Positions 53,625 to 62,300 of a DNA stretch of 64,000 nucleotides are shown piece by piece. The notes under the pieces were generated by a model. It saw nothing but the letters and a program-made list of their open reading frames with translations. It was not told where the DNA came from and did not search any database. The translations under genes and the position numbers were made by a program. Origin of the DNA: Candidatus Omnitrophota bacterium (GTDB lineage: Bacteria; Omnitrophota; Omnitrophia; Omnitrophales; JACROU01); NCBI GenBank assembly GCA_029261035.1, contig JAJDCD010000005.1, positions 62,001 to 126,000 on the forward strand. Direction: 5' to 3'. Position 1 is the stretch's first letter; each line of letters begins with the position of its first letter.

Positions 53625-53669
53625 AGAGCCTGGGTAGAATTAGATCTTTTGATTTTGCCTGGGCTTCAT
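53625..53669 (+). repeat. Possible remnant of the structured element
   Basis: AGAGCCTGGGTAG is identical to the start of hairpin 1 in copy 2, but the complementary arm and the later hairpins are missing; only a second GCCTGGGCTTC phrase follows. Confidence 0.35.
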
Positions 53670-53677
53670 TTTAAAAC

Positions 53678-53710
53678 AAAAAGCCAGATCTTAATTGATC
53701 TGGCTTTTTT
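53678..53710. terminator. Strong bidirectional Rho-independent terminator
   Basis: AAAAAGCCAGATC (53678-53690) and GATCTGGCTTTTT (53697-53709) are perfect complements around TTAATT, with further A and T runs outside. It ends the amtB-glnB transcript. Confidence 0.85.
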
Positions 53711-53721
53711 GTTTTAAAAGG

Positions 53722-53777
53722 CTTTTGGTTCTTAGCTTTTAGTAGAGTTTAATTCAAAAATTTTTTTCAACCAAAAG
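53722..53777. repeat. Inverted repeat with GCTAA phrases
   Basis: CTTTTGGTT (53722-53730) and AACCAAAAG (53769-53777) are exact complements; nearby TTAGCT and AGCTAA phrases extend the symmetry. AGCTAAAAGCTA-type phrases also occur at about 34781 and 45731, so this may be another dispersed short repeat. Confidence 0.45.
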
Positions 53778-53883
53778 CTAAGAGCTAGTAGCCAAAGACT
53801 ATAGATATAGGAAGTCTTGCTATTTTACTCAAAATTTGAAAGAATACTCTTTTAACATTAACTCTTAACAAGTTTTAGGTGCT

Positions 53884-55260
53884 ATGAGTCAAAAATCTTC
53901 TCGGGATCTTGTTCATCGTTTAAGTCAGTACGCTCATCGCCTTACATATCAGCAGTTGCCTCAGAATGTCATTCATCAAGCCAAAATTAGAGTTATTGAT
54001 TCGCTTTGCTGTGCTTTGGCTACTGTCAAAACTAAACCAGCGCGTATTCTCCGAAAAACTGCTTTAAAAAACGCATTAAATTCAAAGGGGGCTACTTTAA
54101 TAGGAACCAAGCAAAAAGTATTTGCTCCTATGGCAGCGTTCTATAATGGATCCTTGATTCGATATTGGGATTATAACGACACCTACTTATCTAAAGAACC
54201 AGCGCATCCAAGTGATAATTTGGGGGCATTAATTTCTGCAGCGGAGCTTATGAAATCAACGGGTAAAGATTTTATTACCGCGATGGTTTTGTCTTATGAA
54301 ATTCAGTGTCGATTATGTGACGCTCAGAGTTTGAGAACTAAGGGCTGGGATCATGTGACTTACGGAGCTTTATCGGCTTCGTTGGGAGTTGGGAAGCTGA
54401 TGAAGCTAACTGAGGCAGAGTTGTCTCATGCCGTTTCCATGACAACGGTTTCTGGTGTGGCTCTAAGGCAAACACGTGTGGGGGAAATTTCTTATTGGAA
54501 AGCTTCTGCTTTTGCGCAAGTTTCTCGGAATGCTTTATTTTCTGCTTTGTTAGCTAAAGAGGGTATGACGGGCCCGAGCTCTATTATCAGTGGGGAGAAA
54601 GGATTTGAAAAAGGAGTTTCAGGGCCTTTGAACATAAAGGCTCTTGGAGGCCGTAATCATCCATTTAAAATTTTAGAAACGTATTTAAAATATTATCCTG
54701 TTGAATATCATAGCCAAGCGGCTGTCCAGGCAGCATTGGAATTAAGAAAACAGATTGCTAGCATCGATTTAATCCAAAAAATCAACATTACAACTTATGA
54801 TGTAGCCATTGAAATTATTGTGAAAGATCCAGAAAAATGGAAGCCTAAGGAAAGAGAAACGGCGGATCATAGTTTGCCTTTTGCAGTTGCTCGCAGTTTG
54901 TTGGATGGAAAAATGACGCTTAAGCAGTATTCGGATAAAAAAATTTCTGATCCTAAAGTTCTAAAATTGATGAAGAAGATTAAAATTAAAGAGAGTTCTT
55001 CTATGACACAGAAATATCCGAAAAGTTTACCTTGTCGTATAGAGATTCAGCTTCGGGGAGGAAGAAAGGTTTCTTCTGAAGTTATTTTCCCCAAAGGACA
55101 TTACAGGAATCCATTAACAGATGATGAAGTGAATCAAAAATTTATTCAATTAACACAAAAACATCTTTCTTCAGATAATCAGAAGAAAATTTTAGACCAG
55201 TTGTGGAATTTAGAGAAATTAAAACATTGGGATGAATTATTGAAACTGATGGTGGTTTAA
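53884..55260 (+). CDS. prpD: MmgE/PrpD family 2-methylcitrate dehydratase
   Basis: This 458-aa MmgE/PrpD protein has the RVIDSLCCALA N-terminal segment, the VSGVALRQTRVGEISYWKA region and the YYPVEYHSQAAVQA motif. It dehydrates 2-methylcitrate to 2-methylaconitate. The start of prpB is 2 bp after its stop and prpC follows, making a methylcitrate cycle operon. A free-standing aconitase-like step (AcnB or AcnD) is not in the window. Confidence 0.92.
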   Translation: MSQKSSRDLVHRLSQYAHRLTYQQLPQNVIHQAKIRVIDSLCCALATVKTKPARILRKTALKNALNSKGATLIGTKQKVFAPMAAFYNGSLIRYWDYNDTYLSKEPAHPSDNLGALISAAELMKSTGKDFITAMVLSYEIQCRLCDAQSLRTKGWDHVTYGALSASLGVGKLMKLTEAELSHAVSMTTVSGVALRQTRVGEISYWKASAFAQVSRNALFSALLAKEGMTGPSSIISGEKGFEKGVSGPLNIKALGGRNHPFKILETYLKYYPVEYHSQAAVQAALELRKQIASIDLIQKINITTYDVAIEIIVKDPEKWKPKERETADHSLPFAVARSLLDGKMTLKQYSDKKISDPKVLKLMKKIKIKESSSMTQKYPKSLPCRIEIQLRGGRKVSSEVIFPKGHYRNPLTDDEVNQKFIQLTQKHLSSDNQKKILDQLWNLEKLKHWDELLKLMVV

Positions 55261-55262
55261 TT

Positions 55263-56105
55263 ATGAAAAAAAGTAAAGCAAACCTAAGAACCTTAATTAA
55301 TTCTGGGAAGACGCTTTGTTTTCCTGGAGCTTTTAATGCTGCTGTAGCTTTGCAGATTCAACAAGCAGGTTTTCCTGGGGTGTATGTTTCGGGTGCTGGA
55401 ATTTCGAATGGTTTGGCGGGGTTGCCTGATATTGAACTTGTAACTCGAAAGGAAATGATTTGGGCGAATCAATTTATTACGTCTCGTGTTGAAATACCTG
55501 TTTTCTCAGATGCGGATACGGGATATGGAGGGCCTTTGCAAGTAGCTAAAACGGTTGAGCAATTTGAGAGTATTGGAGTTTCTGCGATTCATTTAGAGGA
55601 TCAAAAGACCCCGAAACGATGTGGTCATCTTGAAGGGAAAAAATTGATATCTCCAGAAGCCATGTGCCGTAAAATCAGAGTTGCTGTAAAAGCGCGAAAA
55701 AGCCGTAATTTTTTAATCGTGGCTCGTACGGACTCCAGGGGAGTTGAAGGGTTTGAGGCGTGTCTGACTCGAATCAAAGCCTATATCAAAGCGGGTGCAG
55801 ATGCTATTTTTCCAGAAGCGTTGCATTCTATTGAAGAATTTAAGCAAGTTCGGAAGCTTTTCCAGATCCCTCTTGTAGCTAATATGACCGAATTTGGTAA
55901 AACTCCTTATATTTCTATTAGACAGTTTCAAAAGCTTGAGTATAATATCGTACTATTTCCTTTGAGTATCTTTCGACTCACTATGGGGCGTTCTCAGGTT
56001 TTTTTGAAGGATTTGGCTAAAAAAGGAACTCAGGTAGATTATTTACAGAAAATGCAGACTCGGGAAGAACTTTACGATTTATTACAATATTCAGACTATC
56101 AGTAG
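55263..56105 (+). CDS. prpB: Methylisocitrate lyase
   Basis: This 280-aa isocitrate lyase/PEP mutase family enzyme has the catalytic KRCGHLEGK loop, the metal-site SDADTGYGG and HLEDQ segments, and the FPEAL motif. It splits 2-methylisocitrate into pyruvate and succinate. It is 2 bp after prpD and 20 bp before prpC, so the three are surely co-transcribed. Confidence 0.93.
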   Translation: MKKSKANLRTLINSGKTLCFPGAFNAAVALQIQQAGFPGVYVSGAGISNGLAGLPDIELVTRKEMIWANQFITSRVEIPVFSDADTGYGGPLQVAKTVEQFESIGVSAIHLEDQKTPKRCGHLEGKKLISPEAMCRKIRVAVKARKSRNFLIVARTDSRGVEGFEACLTRIKAYIKAGADAIFPEALHSIEEFKQVRKLFQIPLVANMTEFGKTPYISIRQFQKLEYNIVLFPLSIFRLTMGRSQVFLKDLAKKGTQVDYLQKMQTREELYDLLQYSDYQ

Positions 56106-56125
56106 ATAAAAGACGGGTAAATACA

Positions 56126-57262
56126 ATGAGTGAAAAAACATCAACAAAATCAACGGGGTTGGAAGGTATCGTTGCTGGACAATCTATTATTTCTCAAGTG
56201 GATCCGACAGGGGACAAATTAACTTATTGTGGATACGATGCTCATGAATTAGCAGATAAATCTTGCTATGAGGAAGTTGCTTATTTACTCATTATGGGAC
56301 GTCTTCCATCTCAATCAGAGTTGGAACAGTTTAAGTCTCAGCTAGTAAAGGAAAGAAAGGTTGAAGAGCCTGTTAGAAAATTATTCACTCAGCTAACACC
56401 CGATTCTCATCCAATGGATCGATTAAGAACAGTTGTGTCTTTCAGTTCGATGTTTGATCCTGACAATGGGGATAATTCTTATGAAGCCAATATTCGTAAA
56501 GCAATTCGTTTGGTAGCAAAAATGCCTGCTTTTGTTGCGGGTAGCTTTTTGATTCCTGAAGGAAAAGAATTGTTGGAATCTAACCCAGAATTTTCACATG
56601 CTAAGTATTTTCTTCATTTGCTGACGGGAAAAGAACCGGATGACTTTTTTGTAAAAGTTTTTGATGCATCTCTTATTTTGTATGCTGAACATGGATTTAA
56701 TGCATCCACGTTTGCGGGGCGTGTCACAATGGGAACGCAATCAGACATTTATTCGGGAGTAACATCCTCGATAGGCACTTTAAAAGGACCTTTGCATGGT
56801 GGAGCCAATGAAAAGGCAATGGAAATGCTTCTTGAAATCGGAGAGCCTTCAAAAGCCGAAAGTTGGGTCAGAGAGGCTTTGGCTCAAAAAAAGAAAATTA
56901 TGGGCTTTGGTCACCGGGTATATAAGACGCAAGATTCAAGAGCGCCTTTATTAAAAGAGTTAAACAAAAAATTATCAGAGCACTTAGGAAATACACGCTG
57001 GTACGAAATTGGAGATACGGTAGAACGTATATTGAAAGAAGAAAAGAAATTATTTCCTAATGTAGATTTCCCTTGCGCCTCTTTGTATTACTTATTGGGT
57101 TTACCTATTCAAGTTTATACTCCTATTTTTGCAGCTGCCAGAACAGCAGGGTGGTGTGCTCACGATATTGAACAATCCGAAAACAATCGACTCATTCGAC
57201 CTCAGTGTGATTATGTGGGGGAAAGTAATCTACAATACACTCCGATTGATGAAAGAAAATAA
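56126..57262 (+). CDS. prpC: 2-methylcitrate synthase / citrate synthase
   Basis: This 378-aa citrate-synthase-family protein has the catalytic His in LHGGANEKAME, His in GFGHRVYKTQDSRA and Asp in NVDFPCASLYYLLG. The length is that of bacterial type-II-like/PrpC enzymes. Its place in the operon points to condensing propionyl-CoA with oxaloacetate. No other citrate synthase is in the window, so it could also supply citrate. Confidence 0.92.
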   Translation: MSEKTSTKSTGLEGIVAGQSIISQVDPTGDKLTYCGYDAHELADKSCYEEVAYLLIMGRLPSQSELEQFKSQLVKERKVEEPVRKLFTQLTPDSHPMDRLRTVVSFSSMFDPDNGDNSYEANIRKAIRLVAKMPAFVAGSFLIPEGKELLESNPEFSHAKYFLHLLTGKEPDDFFVKVFDASLILYAEHGFNASTFAGRVTMGTQSDIYSGVTSSIGTLKGPLHGGANEKAMEMLLEIGEPSKAESWVREALAQKKKIMGFGHRVYKTQDSRAPLLKELNKKLSEHLGNTRWYEIGDTVERILKEEKKLFPNVDFPCASLYYLLGLPIQVYTPIFAAARTAGWCAHDIEQSENNRLIRPQCDYVGESNLQYTPIDERK

Positions 57263-57279
57263 ATAGAACTCTTTTTCTT

Positions 57280-57996
57280 ATGCAAAAAATCAAAATATTT
57301 CCTATTTTTATTTTTTCATTGATGACCCTATTTTTATTTTCAGGGGCTTCACTTTTTAAGAACAAAGCTTCTTCTGAATCTTACGAGCCTCTAAAAATTG
57401 CAATCTTACCTATTGGCCATATGCCTGGAAAACCTTTGACAGTGCCTATGGGGAAAAATCTTGTTGATAAAATTGTAAACTCTACACAAGGGGATAATTT
57501 TATAAGTGAAGCGATTTTTAAATCTACAGAAACCGCCAAAGACCCTACTTATGTTGAAAAACAGATATATATATTTATTGGTCGGATGCTTAAAAAACAA
57601 AGCTGGTTTGTTGTAAGTCCTGTTGATGTTTTTGCGGAGTTTAATTCATTAGGTTACTTGAGAAATAACATTGATTTTAAGGAATTGAATGAGCAACTTC
57701 ATGCAGATAGATACCTAAGTGTGAACATTGATTACTGGGATGGGGAAGATTATGATAAAGAAGGGTTTATGTATGTGGGTTATACCGCACAGCTTTTAGA
57801 TTCCAAAGGGCAGTTGATGTGGGGGCGGAAAAAAGAAAAAGAATTATACCGAATCAAAGAAGATCAAGAGGATGTTAATTCTTTCGTTAAAGAGTATTAT
57901 GAGGAGCTGATACGAAAAATTGCTAAAGATATAATTTATAAATTTCCTAAAGTAGAAAAAAAGATTGTCAAAAAAGAGGTTGTGATTAATGACTAA
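57280..57996 (+). CDS. Exported hypothetical protein, DUF799/GNA1162-like
   Basis: A hydrophobic N-terminus (~5-24) is followed by a soluble domain whose start (LKIAILPIGHMPGKPL) and centre (LNEQLHADRYLSVNIDYWDG) resemble periplasmic CsgG/GNA1162-type alpha/beta folds. Cys at a lipobox is not evident. It overlaps the next gene by 8 bp, so translation is probably coupled. Function unknown; the family hint is weak. Confidence 0.65.
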   Translation: MQKIKIFPIFIFSLMTLFLFSGASLFKNKASSESYEPLKIAILPIGHMPGKPLTVPMGKNLVDKIVNSTQGDNFISEAIFKSTETAKDPTYVEKQIYIFIGRMLKKQSWFVVSPVDVFAEFNSLGYLRNNIDFKELNEQLHADRYLSVNIDYWDGEDYDKEGFMYVGYTAQLLDSKGQLMWGRKKEKELYRIKEDQEDVNSFVKEYYEELIRKIAKDIIYKFPKVEKKIVKKEVVIND

Positions 57997-58675
57997 AATA
58001 GTTAGAGAACATAAGCACTCTCATGATCACCATGATGAAAGTAAGGATTTAGTTCCTGCCTTAAAGAAGGAAGTTTTAGAGCATTTACCCTTTACCCTAA
58101 TAGGAATGGTTTTTGGGCTAGTGTTGGTTTTTGTTGGTTCCTTTGGATTCAAGATCATTTTATCTGAAGAAGCTTTTCATTTTTCGCATTTTCTACACAT
58201 TTTTTTTAGTGCCGCTGCGGCGGCGGCTTTGATGACATTTTATGAGTCGAGTTATGCTCGCTCGGTTATTGTTGGGATGTTGAGCGCAATATTTCTTTGT
58301 ACCTTGTCTGATACCCTGATTCCTTATTGGGGAGCAATGCTTTTGGGTAAGGAGCCAGAGTTTCATCTTTGTGGCCTAGAGCACCCTATGATGACGCTCT
58401 TGATTGCTTTGTTAGGGACAAACCTAGGTCTTGTTTGGCTTAAAGGGTTTGAACACTGTTCTCGATGGAATCATTTATTTCATATTTTTATATCTTCAGC
58501 TGCTTCCGGAATTTATTTATTTTCATTTTCAAGTCAGATATTTATTTCAGAAATTTTAGGGGTCCTAGTTATTTTATTTATTTCGATCTTTTTACCGTGT
58601 CTCGTTAGTGATGTAATTATCCCAATGTTTCTAGTTCACCCCAGTTTTTTCATTAAAAAGATTTTTAAACGCTAA
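57989..58675 (+). CDS. His-rich N-terminus membrane protein with internal duplication
   Basis: The first ~18 residues are His-rich (EHKHSHDHHDES). Six membrane segments follow in two related halves. Half one has HFSHFLHIFFSAAAAA and then LCTLSDTLIPYWGAMLL. Half two has RWNHLFHIFISSAASG and then LPCLVSDVIIPMFL. The shared H-x-x-H and S-D-x-[LI]-I-P elements suggest a metal-binding or metal-transport site. I do not recognise the family. ATG overlaps the upstream stop. Confidence 0.7.
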   Translation: MTKIVREHKHSHDHHDESKDLVPALKKEVLEHLPFTLIGMVFGLVLVFVGSFGFKIILSEEAFHFSHFLHIFFSAAAAAALMTFYESSYARSVIVGMLSAIFLCTLSDTLIPYWGAMLLGKEPEFHLCGLEHPMMTLLIALLGTNLGLVWLKGFEHCSRWNHLFHIFISSAASGIYLFSFSSQIFISEILGVLVILFISIFLPCLVSDVIIPMFLVHPSFFIKKIFKR

Positions 58676-58693
58676 ATCTAAGATTGCTGTAAT

Positions 58694-58791
58694 TGTGAAG
58701 TGCCAACTAAGGAGCTGAATCAATCTCAGGCAAATGGAATTTAATTTTCTAGAGATTGCCGAGCTTCACATGTCTAATTGCTCGCAATGAC
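58694..58791. repeat. Degenerate repeat ending in CGCAATGACA
   Basis: TGTGAAG (58694-58700) and CTTCACA (58764-58770) pair, and the right end CTCGCAATGACA resembles the TGTCATTGC-type ends of short repeats in many genomes. It fills most of the 127-bp gap and is the weakest of the repeats called here. Confidence 0.35.
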
Positions 58792-58802
58792 AAGAGGTTT
58801 TT

Positions 58803-59138
58803 ATGAATTTAAAAAATTATAAAAAACATATTTTTGTTTGTACGGGATCTAAATGCGCTCCTGAAATTTCTCCAGATATTTATCAAAAGCTCAAACAGAA
58901 GTTAGAAGAAAAAAGTTTGAGTAAAGTTGAGGGGGGAGTGATGAGAAGTCAGTCTTCTTGTTTAGGGGTGTGTCAGGGAGGGCCTTTATTGGTTGTTTAC
59001 CCAGAAGCTGTCTGGTACGATCAGGTCTCTGAAGAGGATTTAGACCGTATTATTGATGAGCATCTTGTCCAAGATAAGCCTGTAAAAGACTTAATTTTCC
59101 ATAAAAATCAATATTCCTGCAAAAAACCTTCAGATTAG
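58803..59138 (+). CDS. Thioredoxin-like [2Fe-2S] ferredoxin
   Basis: This 111-aa protein has Cys13 and Cys18 (FVCTGSKCAP), then Cys53 and Cys57 (SSCLGVCQGG), the spacing of thioredoxin-fold 2Fe-2S ferredoxins related to NuoE. The VVYPEAVWYDQVSEEDLDRIIDEH segment is typical. It would carry one electron in the cytoplasm; its redox partner is not evident. AAGAGG precedes the ATG. Confidence 0.92.
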   Translation: MNLKNYKKHIFVCTGSKCAPEISPDIYQKLKQKLEEKSLSKVEGGVMRSQSSCLGVCQGGPLLVVYPEAVWYDQVSEEDLDRIIDEHLVQDKPVKDLIFHKNQYSCKKPSD

Positions 59139-59243
59139 AATGAGTTTTAGCTCTATTTCTGCAGTTTGACATCCTACTTAAATCGTTTACTCTTATAGAT
59201 ATAGGAATGTAATAAAAAACTTATTAAATATATTAAAAATACA

Positions 59244-59271
59244 TTGAATATTCCATATTTTGTGGTATATT
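59244..59271 (+). promoter_or_regulatory. Promoter of giant gene 3
   Basis: TTGAAT and TATATT are 16 bases apart, with TGG before TATATT giving an extended -10. Transcription would start near 59278 and leave a 117-base leader, long for this window. Confidence 0.5.
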
Positions 59272-59277
59272 TTTACC

Positions 59278-59394
59278 TTCATCACCATATAGCTCACGGA
59301 CTTAGAGATGCTCGCTTATTTACATGGAGGAGGTGATAAGGTGTTTTAGCTCACCAGCTAAAGCAAAAACCACTCAATAGTTAGGATATCGTTA
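59278..59394 (+). promoter_or_regulatory. Structured leader with perfect Shine-Dalgarno and a two-codon mini-ORF
   Basis: AGGAGGTGAT at 59328-59337 is a 10-base complement to the 3' end of 16S rRNA. At ideal spacing it is followed by GTG-TTT-TAG (59341-59349), not by the gene, whose ATG is at 59395. ATCACC at 59281-59286 can pair with GGTGAT and hide the site. A second hairpin is TTTAGCT-CACC-AGCTAAA. Together these look like a leader that controls ribosome entry. Confidence 0.35.
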
Positions 59395-62300
59395 ATGACG
59401 TTAAAGTCTTTTCAAAAATCTCAGATTTTTGTTCGTTCTATAAGTATGCTAGTTCTGTCTGTCTTTTTGTTAGACTCTACGGTACAGGCCAGTCAGCTTA
59501 GTGTTCTTTCTCAGCAAGCTCCTTTAATTGTTGCTCCCAAGTATTTAAAATTACCTAATATTATTCCATCAGCAGAAGTAGCTCAGGTGGACGATTACTT
59601 CCTAAATGATTTATCTCACAAACCTATTCTTTATTTAATTCAAGATGCTCATGAGAGCTTAGACGCTCAGAAAAATATATATCAACTTTTAAAAATGTTA
59701 GTTCAAGAACGCGGAGTAAAAAAGGTTTATTTTGAGGGGGGAGCTACAGAATTAGATAAATCTTTTTATCAGTTTTCCAATAAGCCAAAGTTAAATCAAG
59801 ATGTCTGGGAAGCCTTATTTGAATCAGGAGAGATGAATGGTGTTGAGTTTTACTCTACACAAGCGCCTGAGTATGTTCGTTTTTTAGGTGTTGAAGATGA
59901 ATCATTGTATTTTGAAAATGTTTATGCCTTGAAAAAGGTATTTGATCTTCAAGATTTAACAAAAGAAAGATTAAATGAGGTAGAGCGGAAAATAGAGAAT
60001 CTTAAGGGGGTTCATTTAACCGGAGACTTGAAAAAAGTTTGGGATCTTCAGCAAAGCTTCGATAAAAAGCATATTGATTTATTTCAGTATGCAAACGAAG
60101 TGAGTCGTTGGACTGAGAAAGAGTTGCGTCTGGATATGTCTCAGGTTAGAAATCAGGATGCATGGCCTCAGTTGGTTCGTTTACAGCAAATCCGTATTTT
60201 AGAACAAGGAATACAACAATCTCAAAAGGCCTTGCGCGTAGAGCTTCAATTGATTCAAGAAAGAAATAGAGGGGAAGTATTCCAACCATTTTCATTTTTA
60301 TGGAACCCACAACAGCATGCTTTAGCTCAAGGGCATTTGAGATGGTATTTTGAAAAGTGTCTAGATCTCTTGAAAAAAAATAATCAATCTTTTAGTAAAG
60401 ATTATCCACACCTAGAAAGCTGGATTGGTTTTCATATACTTAAAGATGAAATAAAAGCTTCAGATTTATTTAACGAGATTCAAGTATTGACGAATAAAGT
60501 TATTGAAAATATAGAAGTTTCCAATAACAGCAAATCTTTTTTGAGTTGGCTTCAGAAATGGAATTTATTTCAGAAATTAATCTTGGTTAAACTAAATAAA
60601 GAAGAGTGGCTTCAGATTTTAAATCAAGAAGAAGCGTATGACCCTGTTAAACTATTAAATAATCCAGAATACTTCCAAGAACCTATTGAGAGTCTGGATA
60701 TACTTCATCAACTTTATCAAGAATCCCTTCAGAATTACCATTGTGTTACCCAAAGAGATCAGACTCTTTTTAATAAGATGATTCAAGACATTACTGCAAG
60801 TCCATCAGATTCCGTTTTGGTCATGGGAGGTTTTCATTCAGACGCCGTAAAAGCCTTGTTGAAACAAGAAAGGCAAAGCTTTGTTGTTTTTAATCCTGGA
60901 ATTAAAGACTTGTCTCATACATTAGATTACAAATCCTTAATGACAAGAAACTCTATAAGTTCAATGAAGGAAGTTTCCCGAGATCAGGTAGCGGTTCCTT
61001 ATGAAGCGGCATTTGGTGCAGATTCAAAAAATATCATTCCTTACCAAGAAGCTGTTCGTCAGCAAGCTCAGATTGCCTTGGCCGCAAGTTTAGGAAAAGT
61101 GAAGCATGGTGATGAGCCCTGGTTATCCGCTTTTGTTGCCATTGAATCCTTGATTGATGAGAATGATGTGATTTTTAGACTTGTATTTGAAGACGAATTT
61201 ACAACGGAATTCCTCAAAGAAACATTAAGAAATATTTCAGACTCTTCACAAAGAAGGCTTCAAATTGATTCTGCTCATTTACTCAAAACATTTCTTATAA
61301 CTACTTATGAAGAAAACCATGATATCCTTGCCCCCAATTTCAGAGAATGGCTAGAGGAATTCAAAGGTTTGGCGAATGAACTTTATTCTAGAATTATGGA
61401 AATTTCAGATGCAGAGAATATTGCGGGCTTCTTAGAGAAAGGGCTCTTAAGTCAATATGACTCTAAGGGCACAACGACTGATATTGCAAAATTTAATGGG
61501 ATTATGGATTTGGCAGGTATTGTTCAGGGAATGAATTCTCCTGTTAGAGATATTTATTCAGCAAGTCGTATAACAAATTTACTTTCTCCAGAAGTTCTTT
61601 TCTCTCATTCTGTAGTTCAAGGTCTGGATTTTGTTCAAGATGGAGAAGAGGTTGTAATCTATCATGAAGAAATTGATGATGAAGACGGAAATATTTTATT
61701 TTTTATTTTTATTATTGATCAAACAATAGAACAAGGGGATGTTAAATCTACCCAAAGACGTGATTTCTTAATGAGCACCGTAACGGGTGATGTAATTCCT
61801 CTTGCTGTGGGGCACGAGGATATTTTCTGGACAGAAGAAGATCAGTTACTACATGTCTTATATCCTCCGAATTTGGAAATTACTTATGACGTATTTTTGA
61901 AGCTGGATGATGGTGGGTTCGAGCCATTAAAGGCGCCTTATACAGCAAATAGTTTGGGGGCTTCAGCAGAGGATGGATCTGATCTTTCAAAGCAAGAGCG
62001 ACTTAAACTACGACGTAATACTTTAAAATCTGTTTTAGACGATTTGATTGAGGATAAGACCTTTGTTACTTCATGGGGATTAGTTGGTGTTTTAGTGGAA
62101 AGAATTCTGGAGAAAGAACCTCGTTTAGCACAATTTGTGAATCGAAAACTTATTACAAATGACTTAAAGAAACCTGGAATTAAAGATAAATATACTAATT
62201 TAAGGAAGTTAATTAACAAAAGAAAGGAGTCTTTGTCTGTTGCTGATATATCCTTAAAGACCAATACCATTACAGATGTGCGAAGAGCCTTGATGAAGCA

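Noticed and set aside
59278-59394. Known riboswitch (c-di-GMP, preQ1) in the leader of giant gene 3
   Set aside because: None of the fixed bases of these aptamers is present; only simple hairpins can be seen.
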